DNA of 64,000 nt, taken from assembly GCA_963846005.1 (NCBI GenBank), contig CAWJUH010000003.1:1116001-1180000 (forward strand), read 5' to 3'. The position numbers were made by a program, and so were the translations under genes. This DNA is from CAVSUR01 sp963846005 (GTDB lineage: Bacteria > Actinomycetota > Actinomycetes > Streptosporangiales > Streptosporangiaceae). Positions 9,123-17,275 of the stretch are shown in pieces. The number at the start of each line of letters is the position of its first letter. Positions within the stretch are counted from its first letter, which is position 1. The notes beneath the pieces are model-generated. The model was not told the origin of the DNA, searched no databases, and saw only the letters and a program-made list of their open reading frames with translations.

Positions 9123-9206
9123 GCCGCGGGTCCCGGCGGCTGAGGCCGGGGATCCCCTAGTTGAGCCGCGGACCCGGCGGCTGAGGCCGGGCTGCCCCGG
9201 GTTGCC
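9123..9206 (+). terminator. Two tandem stem-loops within a 42-bp direct repeat
   Basis: A 42-bp unit is present twice (from 9123 and 9165). Each copy contains CCCGGC-GGCTGAG-GCCGGG, a perfect 6-bp stem with a 7-nt loop. The position just after the peptidase gene suggests a tandem terminator without U-tract, common in actinobacteria. It could also be a simple GC-rich duplication. Confidence 0.4.
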
Positions 9207-9238
9207 GCCCGCTCCGCCGGCCTGCCAGGCTCGGCAGT

Positions 9239-10027
9239 ATGACCAGCGGACCCAGCGAGCCCGGCGAGCACGGCGACCTCGTCCAGTACTCGGCCGGCCA
9301 GGGGATCGCCCGGATCGCCCTGGACTCCCCGCACAACCGCAACGCGCTGTCCGCGGCGCTGGTCGCCCAGCTCGGCGCGGCGCTGGAGCGGGCGGCCGGG
9401 GACGACGGCGTGCGCGCGGTGGAGCTCACCCACACCGGCGGCACGTTCTGCGCGGGCGCCGACCTGACCGAGGCCGCAGCGGGCGGGATGGACACCGGCA
9501 CCACCGCGATCATCGAGTTGATGCGCGCGATCGTGGCGCTGCCCAAGCCGGTGGTCGGCAGCATCGACGGCCACGCGCGGGCCGGCGGCCTTGGCCTGAT
9601 CGGCGCCTGCGACCTGGTGCTGGCCGGCCCGGCGTCCACGTTCGCGTTCTCCGAGGTGCGGCTCGGCCTGGCGCCGGCCATCATCTCGCTGACCACCCTG
9701 CCGCGCCTGCACGCCCGGGCCGCCAGCCGGTACTACCTGACCGGCGAGAAATTCGACGCGCCCACCGCGGCCGCGATCGGCCTGATCACCGAGGCGGTCG
9801 CCGAGATCGATGCGAGCACCCGCGCGGTGCTGGACGAGCTGCGCGGCTGCTCGCCGCAGGGGCTGCGGGAAACCAAATCGCTGCTCACCGCGGCCATGCT
9901 GGCGGCCATCGACACCGACGGCACGGCCCTGGCCCGCCAGTCCGCCTGGCTTTTCGACTCGCCGGAGGCCCGGGAAGGCATAGCCGCGTTCCGTGCCCGC
10001 CGTCCCCCGCCCTGGGTCACTGCCTGA
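9239..10027 (+). CDS. Enoyl-CoA hydratase/isomerase family protein
   Basis: Crotonase-fold protein of 262 residues, probably acting on acyl-CoA thioesters. Family marks are NRNALSAALVAQL near the N-terminus, the CoA-binding/oxyanion segment GTFCAGADLTEAA, the second oxyanion segment DGHARAGGLGLIGACDLVLA and the SEVRLGLAPA helix. The ATG start follows a short gap after the stem-loop region. It converges on the glucosidase gene with only 27 bp between. The exact reaction cannot be read from sequence, since family members include hydratases, isomerases and others. Confidence 0.88.
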   Translation: MTSGPSEPGEHGDLVQYSAGQGIARIALDSPHNRNALSAALVAQLGAALERAAGDDGVRAVELTHTGGTFCAGADLTEAAAGGMDTGTTAIIELMRAIVALPKPVVGSIDGHARAGGLGLIGACDLVLAGPASTFAFSEVRLGLAPAIISLTTLPRLHARAASRYYLTGEKFDAPTAAAIGLITEAVAEIDASTRAVLDELRGCSPQGLRETKSLLTAAMLAAIDTDGTALARQSAWLFDSPEAREGIAAFRARRPPPWVTA

Positions 10028-10054
10028 TCGTGACTGGGCCAGGGGAAACTTCGG

Positions 10055-12760
10055 TCAGCCGGCGAACAGGCTGGCGACCACGTCGCTGACCGTCGGGACG
10101 TGGCCGTACCGGCGGCGGATCACGTCGGCGACCAGGCCGGTCCAGCCGGTCTGGTGCGCGGCGCCGAGGCCGGCCCCGTTGTCGCCGTGGAAGTACTCGC
10201 TGAACACCAGGTTGTCCCGCCATTCCGGGTCCTGCTGCAGCCGCTCGGTGCCGCCGAAACAAGGCCGCCGGCCGTCGGTGCCGCGCGTGAACAGCGAGAT
10301 CAGCCGGTCCTGCAGGTCGGCGGCGATCTCGCCTAGGTCGCGGGTCTGGCCGGATCCGGCTGGGTACTCGACGGCCAGGTCCGCGCCGAAGAACCGGTGA
10401 TAGCGCTCCAGCACGCTGATCATCAGGTAGTTGACCGGGAACCAGACCGGCCCCCGCCAGTTGGAGTTGCCGCCGAACAGCGGCGTGGTGGACTCGGCTG
10501 GCTCGTAGTCGATCGTCGCGCTGTAGCCCTCCACGTCGATCTCGTACGGGTGGTCGCGGTGGTAGGCCGACAGGGCGCGCAGGCCGTGCGGGGACAGGAA
10601 CGCGCTCTCGTCGAACAGCCGGGACAGCAGCTGCTCCAGCCGGTCCTTGCTCACCAGGCTGAGCAGCAGCTGCTGGCCACCCTGGTCGCCGCGCAGCAGC
10701 CCGGCCGCGGCCAGCGCGCCGGAGTCAGCCATGCCGTGCCGGGCCAGGAAGCCGGCGAACTGCTTGCCGACTTCCATGGAACGCTCCAGCACGCCCGCAT
10801 CCACCACCCCCACGGCCAGGAGCGGGATCATGGAGACAAAGGACCGGACCCGTACCGGCACCGCGTCCCCGGACGGCGTCCGCAGCCGGTCGTAGTACAT
10901 TCCGTCGGCGTCGTCCCACAGGCCCTGATCCTCCAGCGCGTCCCGGATGCCGGCGAAGTGCTCAAGGAACTTGACCACCAGGTCGAGCGCGGGCCGCTGC
11001 CCCGAGCGCTGCAAGATCATCGCGATCGAGCCCATCGACATGGCATAGAAGCCCATCCAGCCGGTGGCGTCGGACTGCTCCAGGATGCCGCCCACCGGCA
11101 GGTGCGAGCGGTCGATCGGGCCGATGTTGTCCAGGCCGAGGAAGCCGCCCTCGAACAGGTTGTTGCCCTCGGCGTCCTCCCGGTTGATCCACCAGGTGAA
11201 GTTGATCAGCAGCTTGTCGAACACCCGGGACAGGAACTCCACGTCGGTCCCGCCGTCGATGGCGAACACCTCCAGCGCGGCCCAGGCCTGCACCGGCGGA
11301 TTCACGTCGCCGAAGTCCCACTCGTAGGCCGGCAAGGCCCCGCTGGGGTTCTGGAACCACTCCCGGCACAACAGCAGCAGCTGATACTTGGCGAACGCCG
11401 GGTCCAGGTGGGCCAGTGCCACGCAGTGGAACGCCAGGTCCCAGGCGGCGAACCAGGGGTACTCCCACTTGTCGGGCATCGACATCAGGTCGAAGGCGTC
11501 GAAGTTGCGCCACCGGCTGTTGCGGCCGCCGAGCCGCTGCGGCGGCGGGGCCGGCTGCGCCGGGTCGCCGTCCAGCCAGCGGCCGACGTCGTAGTTGTAG
11601 AGCTGCTTGGACCACAGCATCCCGGCGAACGCCTGGCGCATCACCATCGCCTCGTCGGCGCTGACGCCGGGCGGGGTCAGCTCGGCGTAGAACTCGTCGG
11701 CCTCGGCCCGCCGGGCCGCGACCGCCTGGTCGAACCCGGCGCCGAGCGGCGCCGGCGGCCCGCCCGCCGGGCGCAGCCGCAGCCGTACCTGCGCCTGGCC
11801 GCCGCCGGGCACGGTGAGCTGATACCAGAATGCCGCCTTGGTGCCCTGGCCGGCCGGGTTGACGGTCGCGGCCCCGCTGACCACGTGGTCGTTGATGCCG
11901 TCCTTCGGGTAGGGGGTGACCGGCGCCGCGCCGAACAGCCGCGCCTCGTTCGTCTCGTTCTCGCAGCACAGCACCGGCGGGGCGGCCCCGTCCTGGCCGG
12001 GGCCGGCCAGCAGCTCCAGCGGGCCGGCGAACGGGTGCGCGACGGCGAGGGCGGCCGCGGCTCCGACCGGCGGCGGCTGCGCGCGCAGCGACGGCCGGCT
12101 GGCCGCCGCGTCCCAGGACCAGGTGTTGCGAAACCAGGCGGTCGGCAGCACGTGCAAGGTGGCCTGGTCCGGGCCTGCGTTGCGCGCGGAGATCGTGATC
12201 GTCAGGTCATCGGGTCCCGCCTTGGCGTAGGTCACCTCCACGATCCAGTACCGGTCGCCGTCGAACGCCCCGGTGTCGAGCAGTTCGTACTCGGGCTGCT
12301 GGCGGTTGCGGCCGCCGTTCACCGCCACCAGGTCCGCGTAGGGGAACTCGGCCTGCGGATAGTGATAGCGCCACCGGTTCCAGGCGTGGCTCGGCACCGC
12401 ATCGGTGTACCACCAGTACTCCTTGACGTCCTCGCCGTGGTTGCCCTGCGCGCCGGTCAGGCCGAACGCGCGCTCCTTCAGGATCGGGTCACGCCCGTTC
12501 CACACCGCCAGGCCGAGGCAGAACCGCTGCTCGATGTCGCAGAACCCGGCCAGGCCGTCCTCACCCCACCGGTAGGCCCGGGACCGGGCCTGATCGTGCG
12601 ACAGGTAATCCCACGCCCCGCCGTCGGCGCTGTAGTCCTCGCGGACCGTGCCCCACTGCCGCTCGCTGACGTAGGGACCCCACCGGTACCAGTCGCCGGC
12701 CTGCCGCAGGCCGTCCTCCAGCCGCCCGAACCCGGCCACCCGGTCGCGCTCCGCGCCCAT
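10055..12760 (-). CDS. GH63-like glucosidase, large cytosolic (alpha/alpha)6 glycoside hydrolase
   Basis: A 901-residue protein matching the large bacterial glucosidases of the GH63/mannosylglycerate-hydrolase-like group, presumed to act on short alpha-glucosides or glycosyl-glycerates. Typical segments are WGPYVSERQWGTVREDYS at the N-terminus, EYWWYTDAVPSHAW, the central QLYNYDVGRWLDGD, and the C-terminal GGNSNWRGPVWFPVNYLM. There is no signal peptide, so it should be cytoplasmic. ATG is preceded by AGGGGA. It stands alone on the minus strand, diverging from the rRNA methyltransferase across about 65 bp. I did not assign catalytic acids, and the substrate is unknown. Confidence 0.85.
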   Translation of the reverse strand: MGAERDRVAGFGRLEDGLRQAGDWYRWGPYVSERQWGTVREDYSADGGAWDYLSHDQARSRAYRWGEDGLAGFCDIEQRFCLGLAVWNGRDPILKERAFGLTGAQGNHGEDVKEYWWYTDAVPSHAWNRWRYHYPQAEFPYADLVAVNGGRNRQQPEYELLDTGAFDGDRYWIVEVTYAKAGPDDLTITISARNAGPDQATLHVLPTAWFRNTWSWDAAASRPSLRAQPPPVGAAAALAVAHPFAGPLELLAGPGQDGAAPPVLCCENETNEARLFGAAPVTPYPKDGINDHVVSGAATVNPAGQGTKAAFWYQLTVPGGGQAQVRLRLRPAGGPPAPLGAGFDQAVAARRAEADEFYAELTPPGVSADEAMVMRQAFAGMLWSKQLYNYDVGRWLDGDPAQPAPPPQRLGGRNSRWRNFDAFDLMSMPDKWEYPWFAAWDLAFHCVALAHLDPAFAKYQLLLLCREWFQNPSGALPAYEWDFGDVNPPVQAWAALEVFAIDGGTDVEFLSRVFDKLLINFTWWINREDAEGNNLFEGGFLGLDNIGPIDRSHLPVGGILEQSDATGWMGFYAMSMGSIAMILQRSGQRPALDLVVKFLEHFAGIRDALEDQGLWDDADGMYYDRLRTPSGDAVPVRVRSFVSMIPLLAVGVVDAGVLERSMEVGKQFAGFLARHGMADSGALAAAGLLRGDQGGQQLLLSLVSKDRLEQLLSRLFDESAFLSPHGLRALSAYHRDHPYEIDVEGYSATIDYEPAESTTPLFGGNSNWRGPVWFPVNYLMISVLERYHRFFGADLAVEYPAGSGQTRDLGEIAADLQDRLISLFTRGTDGRRPCFGGTERLQQDPEWRDNLVFSEYFHGDNGAGLGAAHQTGWTGLVADVIRRRYGHVPTVSDVVASLFAG

Positions 12761-12825
12761 CGCATCCCCTTATCGCCGGCTGATCACGCCCGGCCGCGAC
12801 ACTATAGGGAAGTGACGGGAAGGCG

Positions 12826-13674
12826 ATGACCCAGGAGATCACGAGCGCAGCGAATCCGCTGATCAAGCGGATCCGGCTGCTCGCCGACCGCAGGCACCGG
12901 CGGCGCGAGGGTGCCTTCGTGGTGCAGGGCGCCCAGCCCGTCTGGCAGGCCGTCGAGGCAGGCGCCGACATCGAGACGCTGGTCGTGGCCCCCGATCTGC
13001 TGTCCGCGACGGCTGCGGGCCTGGTCGAGGCCCAGCAGCAGCGGGGACTGCCGGTCGCCCTGGTGTCCGGTGCGCTGTTCCGGCGGCTGGCCGACCGGGA
13101 CGGGCCGGCGGGACTGGCCGCCATCGTCCGGGCCCGCCCGGCGCCGCTGGCCGGCCTCGCGGTGCCGCCGGGGGCGTTGTTCGTCGCGCTGCACGAGATC
13201 GCCAGCCCGGGCAACCTGGGCACGATCATCCGCACCGCCAGCGCGGCCGGCGCGGCCGGGGTGATCGTCATCGGCCGCGCCGCCGACCCCTGCGACCCGG
13301 CCGCGGTGAAGGCGAGCATGGGCGCGCTGTTCAGCGTGCCGGTCGCGCACGCGCCCAGCTCAGATGAGTTCTTCGGCTGGGCCGGCGCCCGCGGGATCGG
13401 CGTCACGGTCACCTCGCCGCGCGGCGGCACCGGGCTGTGGGACTGGCGCCCGGCCAGGCCCGGCGCGATCCTGCTCGGCAGCGAAGGCGCCGGGCTGCCC
13501 GCCGGCCTGCTGGAACGCGGGGACGCGCACGTCCGGATCCCGATGACCGGCACCGCGGAGTCGCTCAACCTCGCGATCTCCGCCGGGGTGCTGCTCTACG
13601 AGGCCTGGCGGGTGCGCGAAGATCAGGGCAGGACGCGGGATGCCGGACCGGGCGCGAAAGGCAGGGATGCATGA
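12826..13674 (+). CDS. SpoU/TrmH family RNA 2'-O-methyltransferase
   Basis: SPOUT-fold methyltransferase of 282 residues, predicted to modify a ribose 2'-OH in rRNA or tRNA using S-adenosylmethionine. The N-terminal substrate-binding domain begins ITSAANPLIKRIRLL. The three SpoU motifs are present: PGNLGTIIRTASAAG, ILLGSEGAGLP and IPMTGTAESLNLAISAG, which together form the knotted cofactor site. GGGAAGG precedes the ATG. The stop overlaps the start of the following serine hydrolase (ATGA). Most like 23S rRNA methyltransferases of the RlmB/TsnR kind; the target nucleotide is not readable. Confidence 0.9.
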   Translation: MTQEITSAANPLIKRIRLLADRRHRRREGAFVVQGAQPVWQAVEAGADIETLVVAPDLLSATAAGLVEAQQQRGLPVALVSGALFRRLADRDGPAGLAAIVRARPAPLAGLAVPPGALFVALHEIASPGNLGTIIRTASAAGAAGVIVIGRAADPCDPAAVKASMGALFSVPVAHAPSSDEFFGWAGARGIGVTVTSPRGGTGLWDWRPARPGAILLGSEGAGLPAGLLERGDAHVRIPMTGTAESLNLAISAGVLLYEAWRVREDQGRTRDAGPGAKGRDA

Positions 13675-14918
13675 CCGGGCTGAAGGCGGCGGCAGAGCCG
13701 GCCGAGGTGGGGCTCGACCCGGGGCGGCTGGACCGGATCGGCCGGCACTTCGGCCGGTACGTCGACGCCGGCAAGCTGCCGGGATTCCTGGTGACGGTGA
13801 GCCGCCAGGGCCGGGTGGCGCACGTGTCCGCGTGCGGCTCCCGCGACGTGGACGCCGGCCTGCCGGTCGAGCCGGACACCGTATGGCGGATGTGGTCGAT
13901 GACCAAGCCGGTCACCGCGGTCGCCGCCCTGATGCTCTACGAAGAGGGCGCCTTCGAGCTCACCGACCCGGTGAGCGCGCTCATCCCGTCCTTCGCCAGC
14001 ATGCGGGTCTTCTCCGGCGGCTCGGACATCAAGCCGGTCACGGTGCCCGCCACCGAGCCGGTGCGGATCTGGCACCTGCTGACCCACACCGCGGGGCTGA
14101 CCTACGGCTTCCAGCGCGCCCACCCGGTCGACGCGATGTACCGGGCGGGCGGCTTCGAGTGGTGGGCGCCGCCGGGCCTGGACCTGGCCGGGTGCTGCGA
14201 CGCCTGGGCCCGGCTGCCGCTGCTGTTCGAGCCCGGCACCGAGTGGAACTACTCGGTGTCCAGCGACGTGCTCGGCCGGGTGGTCGAGGTGGCGTCCGGG
14301 ATGCCGCTGGACGATTTCTTCCGCAGCCGGATACTCGGCCCGCTCGGCATGACCGACACCGGTTTCTGCCTGCCCGACTCCGAGGCGGGCCGGCTCGCCG
14401 TCCAGTACACCCCGGGACCGGGCGGCCAGCTCACCCGGCTGGACGCGCTCGGCAAGATCAGCGCCGACCCGCCGGCGCTGCTGAGCGGCGGCGGGGGACT
14501 GGTGTCCACCGCCGGCGACTACGACCGGTTCACCCAGATGCTGCTGCACCGGCCCGGCAGCCCGGCCGGCGAGCTGGCCGGCACCCGGCTGCTCGGCCCG
14601 CGCACGGTCGCCTACATGACCCGCAACCACCTGCCCGGCGGGGCGGACCTGGAGACCTTCGGCCGCCCGCTGTTCGCCGAGACTCCGTTCCGCGGGATCG
14701 GCTACGGCCTCGGCGTCGCGGTGGTGGTGGACGCGACGGCGGGCAAGACCCTGACCAGCGAGGGCGAGTATTCCTGGGGCGGCGCGGCGTCCACCGTGTT
14801 CTGGGTGGACCCGGCCGAGCAGCTGACCGCCGCGTTCTACACCCAGCTGCTGCCCTCCAGCACCTACCCGATCCGGTCGCAGCTGCGCCAGCTGGTCTAC
14901 CAGGCGCTGGCGGACTAG
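13671..14918 (+). CDS. Serine hydrolase, beta-lactamase/esterase EstB family
   Basis: A 415-residue penicillin-binding-protein-like hydrolase (class C beta-lactamase fold). The catalytic SxxK motif is SMTK, the second motif is probably YSVSSD, and the third is WGGAAST in place of KTG. EstB-like regions such as IWHLLTHTAGLTYGF and LLSGGGGLVSTAGDYDRF are present. No signal peptide is seen, so it is probably cytosolic. The ATG overlaps the methyltransferase stop, so expression is coupled although no functional link is obvious. Esterase or peptidase activity is more likely than antibiotic hydrolysis. Confidence 0.88.
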   Translation: MTGLKAAAEPAEVGLDPGRLDRIGRHFGRYVDAGKLPGFLVTVSRQGRVAHVSACGSRDVDAGLPVEPDTVWRMWSMTKPVTAVAALMLYEEGAFELTDPVSALIPSFASMRVFSGGSDIKPVTVPATEPVRIWHLLTHTAGLTYGFQRAHPVDAMYRAGGFEWWAPPGLDLAGCCDAWARLPLLFEPGTEWNYSVSSDVLGRVVEVASGMPLDDFFRSRILGPLGMTDTGFCLPDSEAGRLAVQYTPGPGGQLTRLDALGKISADPPALLSGGGGLVSTAGDYDRFTQMLLHRPGSPAGELAGTRLLGPRTVAYMTRNHLPGGADLETFGRPLFAETPFRGIGYGLGVAVVVDATAGKTLTSEGEYSWGGAASTVFWVDPAEQLTAAFYTQLLPSSTYPIRSQLRQLVYQALAD

Positions 14919-14922
14919 CGGC

Positions 14923-14937
14923 GCCCCTGGCGGGGGC
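14923..14937. terminator. Short GC hairpin between convergent genes
   Basis: GCCCC-TGGCG-GGGGC forms a 5-bp stem in the 21-bp gap between the serine hydrolase and the dedA-like gene, which converge. It would work in both directions. No T-tract. Confidence 0.35.
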
Positions 14938-14939
14938 GG

Positions 14940-15833
14940 CTAGCGGCCGTCCGGCGTGCGCCGGTGGCTGGCCGGGCGCGGCCGGTAGCCGCGCTCCCCG
15001 GCCGGGTCCTGGCGGCCGGCCGGCGCTCCTTCTTGCGCCGGATGGCTGCCCTGCTCCTGGTAGCCGTCCTGCTCCTGGTAGCCGCCCTGCTCCTGGTAGC
15101 CGCCCTGCGCGGGATAGCCGCCGTCTTGCGCCGGATAGCTGCCCGGCGCCGGGTAGCCGGCGTCCTGGGCGGGAGAGCCGGCGTCCTCGGCGGATAGCCG
15201 GCCGCTGCCGGCCCGGGCGGCCGCGGCGTCCGCCGTGCGCTCCTTGCGCACCGCGTGCACCCGGTGCCAGATGAGCGCGGCCAGCCCGATGATGATCACC
15301 GCGGCGATGACGTAGCCGCCGAGGGACAGGTACTTGGCCACCCGGTGCCAGGCGCTGCCCGCGGCGTAGCCGGCCAGCGTGACCGCCGTCGCCCAGATCA
15401 CCGTGCCGATCAGGTTGAACAGCGCGAACGGGCCGGCCGGGATCTCGGCGAAGCCGGCCACGATGCCGACGAAGGCGCGCACCACCGGCAGCACGCGGCC
15501 GGCCGCCACCGTCCAGGCGCCCCGGCCGGCCAGGAAGTTCTCGACCCGGTCCAGGTCGGAGCGGGTCACCAGCACGTAGCGGCCCAGCCGCTCGACCGTG
15601 GGCCGGCCGCCGATGCGGCCGACCGCGTAGGAGACTCCCGACCCGGCCAGCTCGGCCAGCGTGCCGATGACGATGATCGCCACCAGGTTCAGCTTCCCCT
15701 GGTAGGCCAGCACGCCCGCGAACCCGAAGGTCACCTCCGAGGAGATCGGGATGCTGCACGCCTGGACGAATCCGAACACGACCAGGGCGAGGTAGCCCCA
15801 GTGCGTCAGGAAGTTGGTCAGAAAGCTCTCCAT
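14940..15833 (-). CDS. DedA family integral membrane protein with repeat tail
   Basis: Polytopic membrane protein of 297 residues. DedA proteins support membrane homeostasis and some move phospholipid carriers. The family region (residues 1-200) includes WGYLALVVFGFVQACSIPISSE, the glycine-rich AGVLAYQG and GRIGGRPTVERLGRY, and the arginine-bearing GRVLPVVRAFVGIVAG loop. After the last membrane segment there is a cytosolic tail of tandem GGYQEQ/GGYPAQ hexapeptides from an 18-bp DNA repeat (about 15050-15120). ATG start. It is alone on the minus strand, between a convergent gene and the transpeptidase gene. Confidence 0.88.
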   Translation of the reverse strand: MESFLTNFLTHWGYLALVVFGFVQACSIPISSEVTFGFAGVLAYQGKLNLVAIIVIGTLAELAGSGVSYAVGRIGGRPTVERLGRYVLVTRSDLDRVENFLAGRGAWTVAAGRVLPVVRAFVGIVAGFAEIPAGPFALFNLIGTVIWATAVTLAGYAAGSAWHRVAKYLSLGGYVIAAVIIIGLAALIWHRVHAVRKERTADAAAARAGSGRLSAEDAGSPAQDAGYPAPGSYPAQDGGYPAQGGYQEQGGYQEQDGYQEQGSHPAQEGAPAGRQDPAGERGYRPRPASHRRTPDGR

Positions 15834-15961
15834 GGCCCCTTGTTGTACCTCATCAGCGGGCCTGGATTGACCGCATCGCCGCCTTCGGCCCTGGACTTAG
15901 CCGGAAATTAGGCCGGCGTGCCAGGGGCGCCGCCCGGTTCGCCCCGGCCGGGCCGGTGCGG

Positions 15962-17275
15962 CTACGCGGCCGCCGCATTATCGGAAGCGGGGCCGGCCAG
16001 CGGAGCCCGCGCCGCCGCGGCGGGCAGCGATGCCGGGCTGACGAACTTGCTGCCCCCCGGGCCGGCCTGCACGGCCATGTGCAGGGCGCTGCCCCTGAGG
16101 TACTTGTCCCACGACAGGAACCACTCGGTCCAGCCGTTGTCCCAGGTCCCGCCGCGCGGGCTGCCGGTGATCGTGACCGGGTCGCCCGGGTACTCCATCT
16201 GGTAGTAGGCCTGCGCGTTGGCCGGCGCCATGTTCACGCAGCCGTGGCTGACGTTGGTGAAGCCCTGCTCGCCCACCGACCAGTAGGCGTCGTGCAGGTA
16301 GTCACCGGTCCAGGTGAACCGCACCGACCAGGGCACCTCGATGTTGTATCCGGGCCCCTTCATGTCCACCGGGTTGCCCTTGTCGATCGTCACGTAGGTG
16401 CCGTCGGGGGTGTAGTCGCCGGCCCGGCCGGTGCTGATCGGCCACCGGTCGATGAGCTTGCCGGCCCGGTACAGCCGCATGTGGTGGGTCCTGGTGCTGG
16501 CCACCACGATCAGCGACCGGCCGATCTCGAAGGTCTGCGTGAGCTTGTAGGTGCCGTACACGCCGGGAGCGAACTCCACCCCGTCCAGGTGGCCGGTGAA
16601 GCTGACCTGGGTGCGGGCCGGCCAGTACCCGCGCGGGCGGAAGTCCAGTGCCTTGTCGCCGTCCCAGTACCAGGCGCCGGTGACCGGCTTGGACGTGCGC
16701 AGCTGCAAGGACCGCTCCACCGCCTTCTTGTTCACCACCGGGCGGCTGAACGTCAGCATGATCGGCATGCCGACCCCGTAGGTCTGGCGGTAGCCCTCGA
16801 AGATCATGGTGGTGTCGGTGCTGGCCGGGGTCAGGGTGCGGAACGAGCTGGTCTTGGTGACGGTCCGGCCGCCCTGGCCGGCGGCCTTGGCGGTGACCGT
16901 GTAGTGCCGGGACACCCCGAGCGCCCAGTCGCTGTGCCAGGACGTGCGGGCCGCGTTCAGCGTCCCGGGCACCGGCCCGCCGGGCGAGGTCACGTGCACG
17001 CTGGAGATCGTGCCGCCGGCCGCGGTGACGGTGATCCCGGCCGAGGTCGCCGCCCGGGACGACCCGTTGGCCGGGGTGATGGTCAGCCGGGCGGCCGAGC
17101 CGGCCTGCGCCGCCGGGTGGCCGCCGGAGCCGCCGGAGCCGCCGTGCGCTGCACCGGATGACCCGCCGGAGCAGGCGGCGGTGAGCAGCGCCGCGGCCGC
17201 GCAGGCGGCGGCAGGCGCCAGCCACCGGCGGGCCCGCGGCCGCGCCGCGCGGGCGGTCGGCTCCGATTGCGGCAC
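15962..17275 (-). CDS. L,D-transpeptidase lipoprotein (Ig-like domain plus YkuD), from internal start
   Basis: Cell-wall enzyme that makes 3-3 cross-links in peptidoglycan. Starting at GTG 17275 gives 437 residues: a basic n-region, a hydrophobic core and lipobox LLTAAC, a Gly/Ser-rich spacer, Ig-like domains (ITPANGSS, then the LTFSRPVVNKKAVE segment) and a C-terminal YkuD domain with the catalytic SHGCVNM motif. This is the architecture of mycobacterial LdtMt2 and other actinobacterial LDTs. GGAGG lies 6 nt before this GTG, which is why I call an independent start, although the frame is also open into the upstream Lnt gene. The lipobox makes the product a natural substrate for the Lnt enzymes next door. 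Confidence 0.82.
   Translation of the reverse strand: MPQSEPTARAARPRARRWLAPAAACAAAALLTAACSGGSSGAAHGGSGGSGGHPAAQAGSAARLTITPANGSSRAATSAGITVTAAGGTISSVHVTSPGGPVPGTLNAARTSWHSDWALGVSRHYTVTAKAAGQGGRTVTKTSSFRTLTPASTDTTMIFEGYRQTYGVGMPIMLTFSRPVVNKKAVERSLQLRTSKPVTGAWYWDGDKALDFRPRGYWPARTQVSFTGHLDGVEFAPGVYGTYKLTQTFEIGRSLIVVASTRTHHMRLYRAGKLIDRWPISTGRAGDYTPDGTYVTIDKGNPVDMKGPGYNIEVPWSVRFTWTGDYLHDAYWSVGEQGFTNVSHGCVNMAPANAQAYYQMEYPGDPVTITGSPRGGTWDNGWTEWFLSWDKYLRGSALHMAVQAGPGGSKFVSPASLPAAAARAPLAGPASDNAAAA

Noticed and set aside
10397..12829. An 810-codon plus-strand frame opposite the glucosidase
   Set aside because: The glucosidase frame has clear family motifs; this one has antisense composition only.
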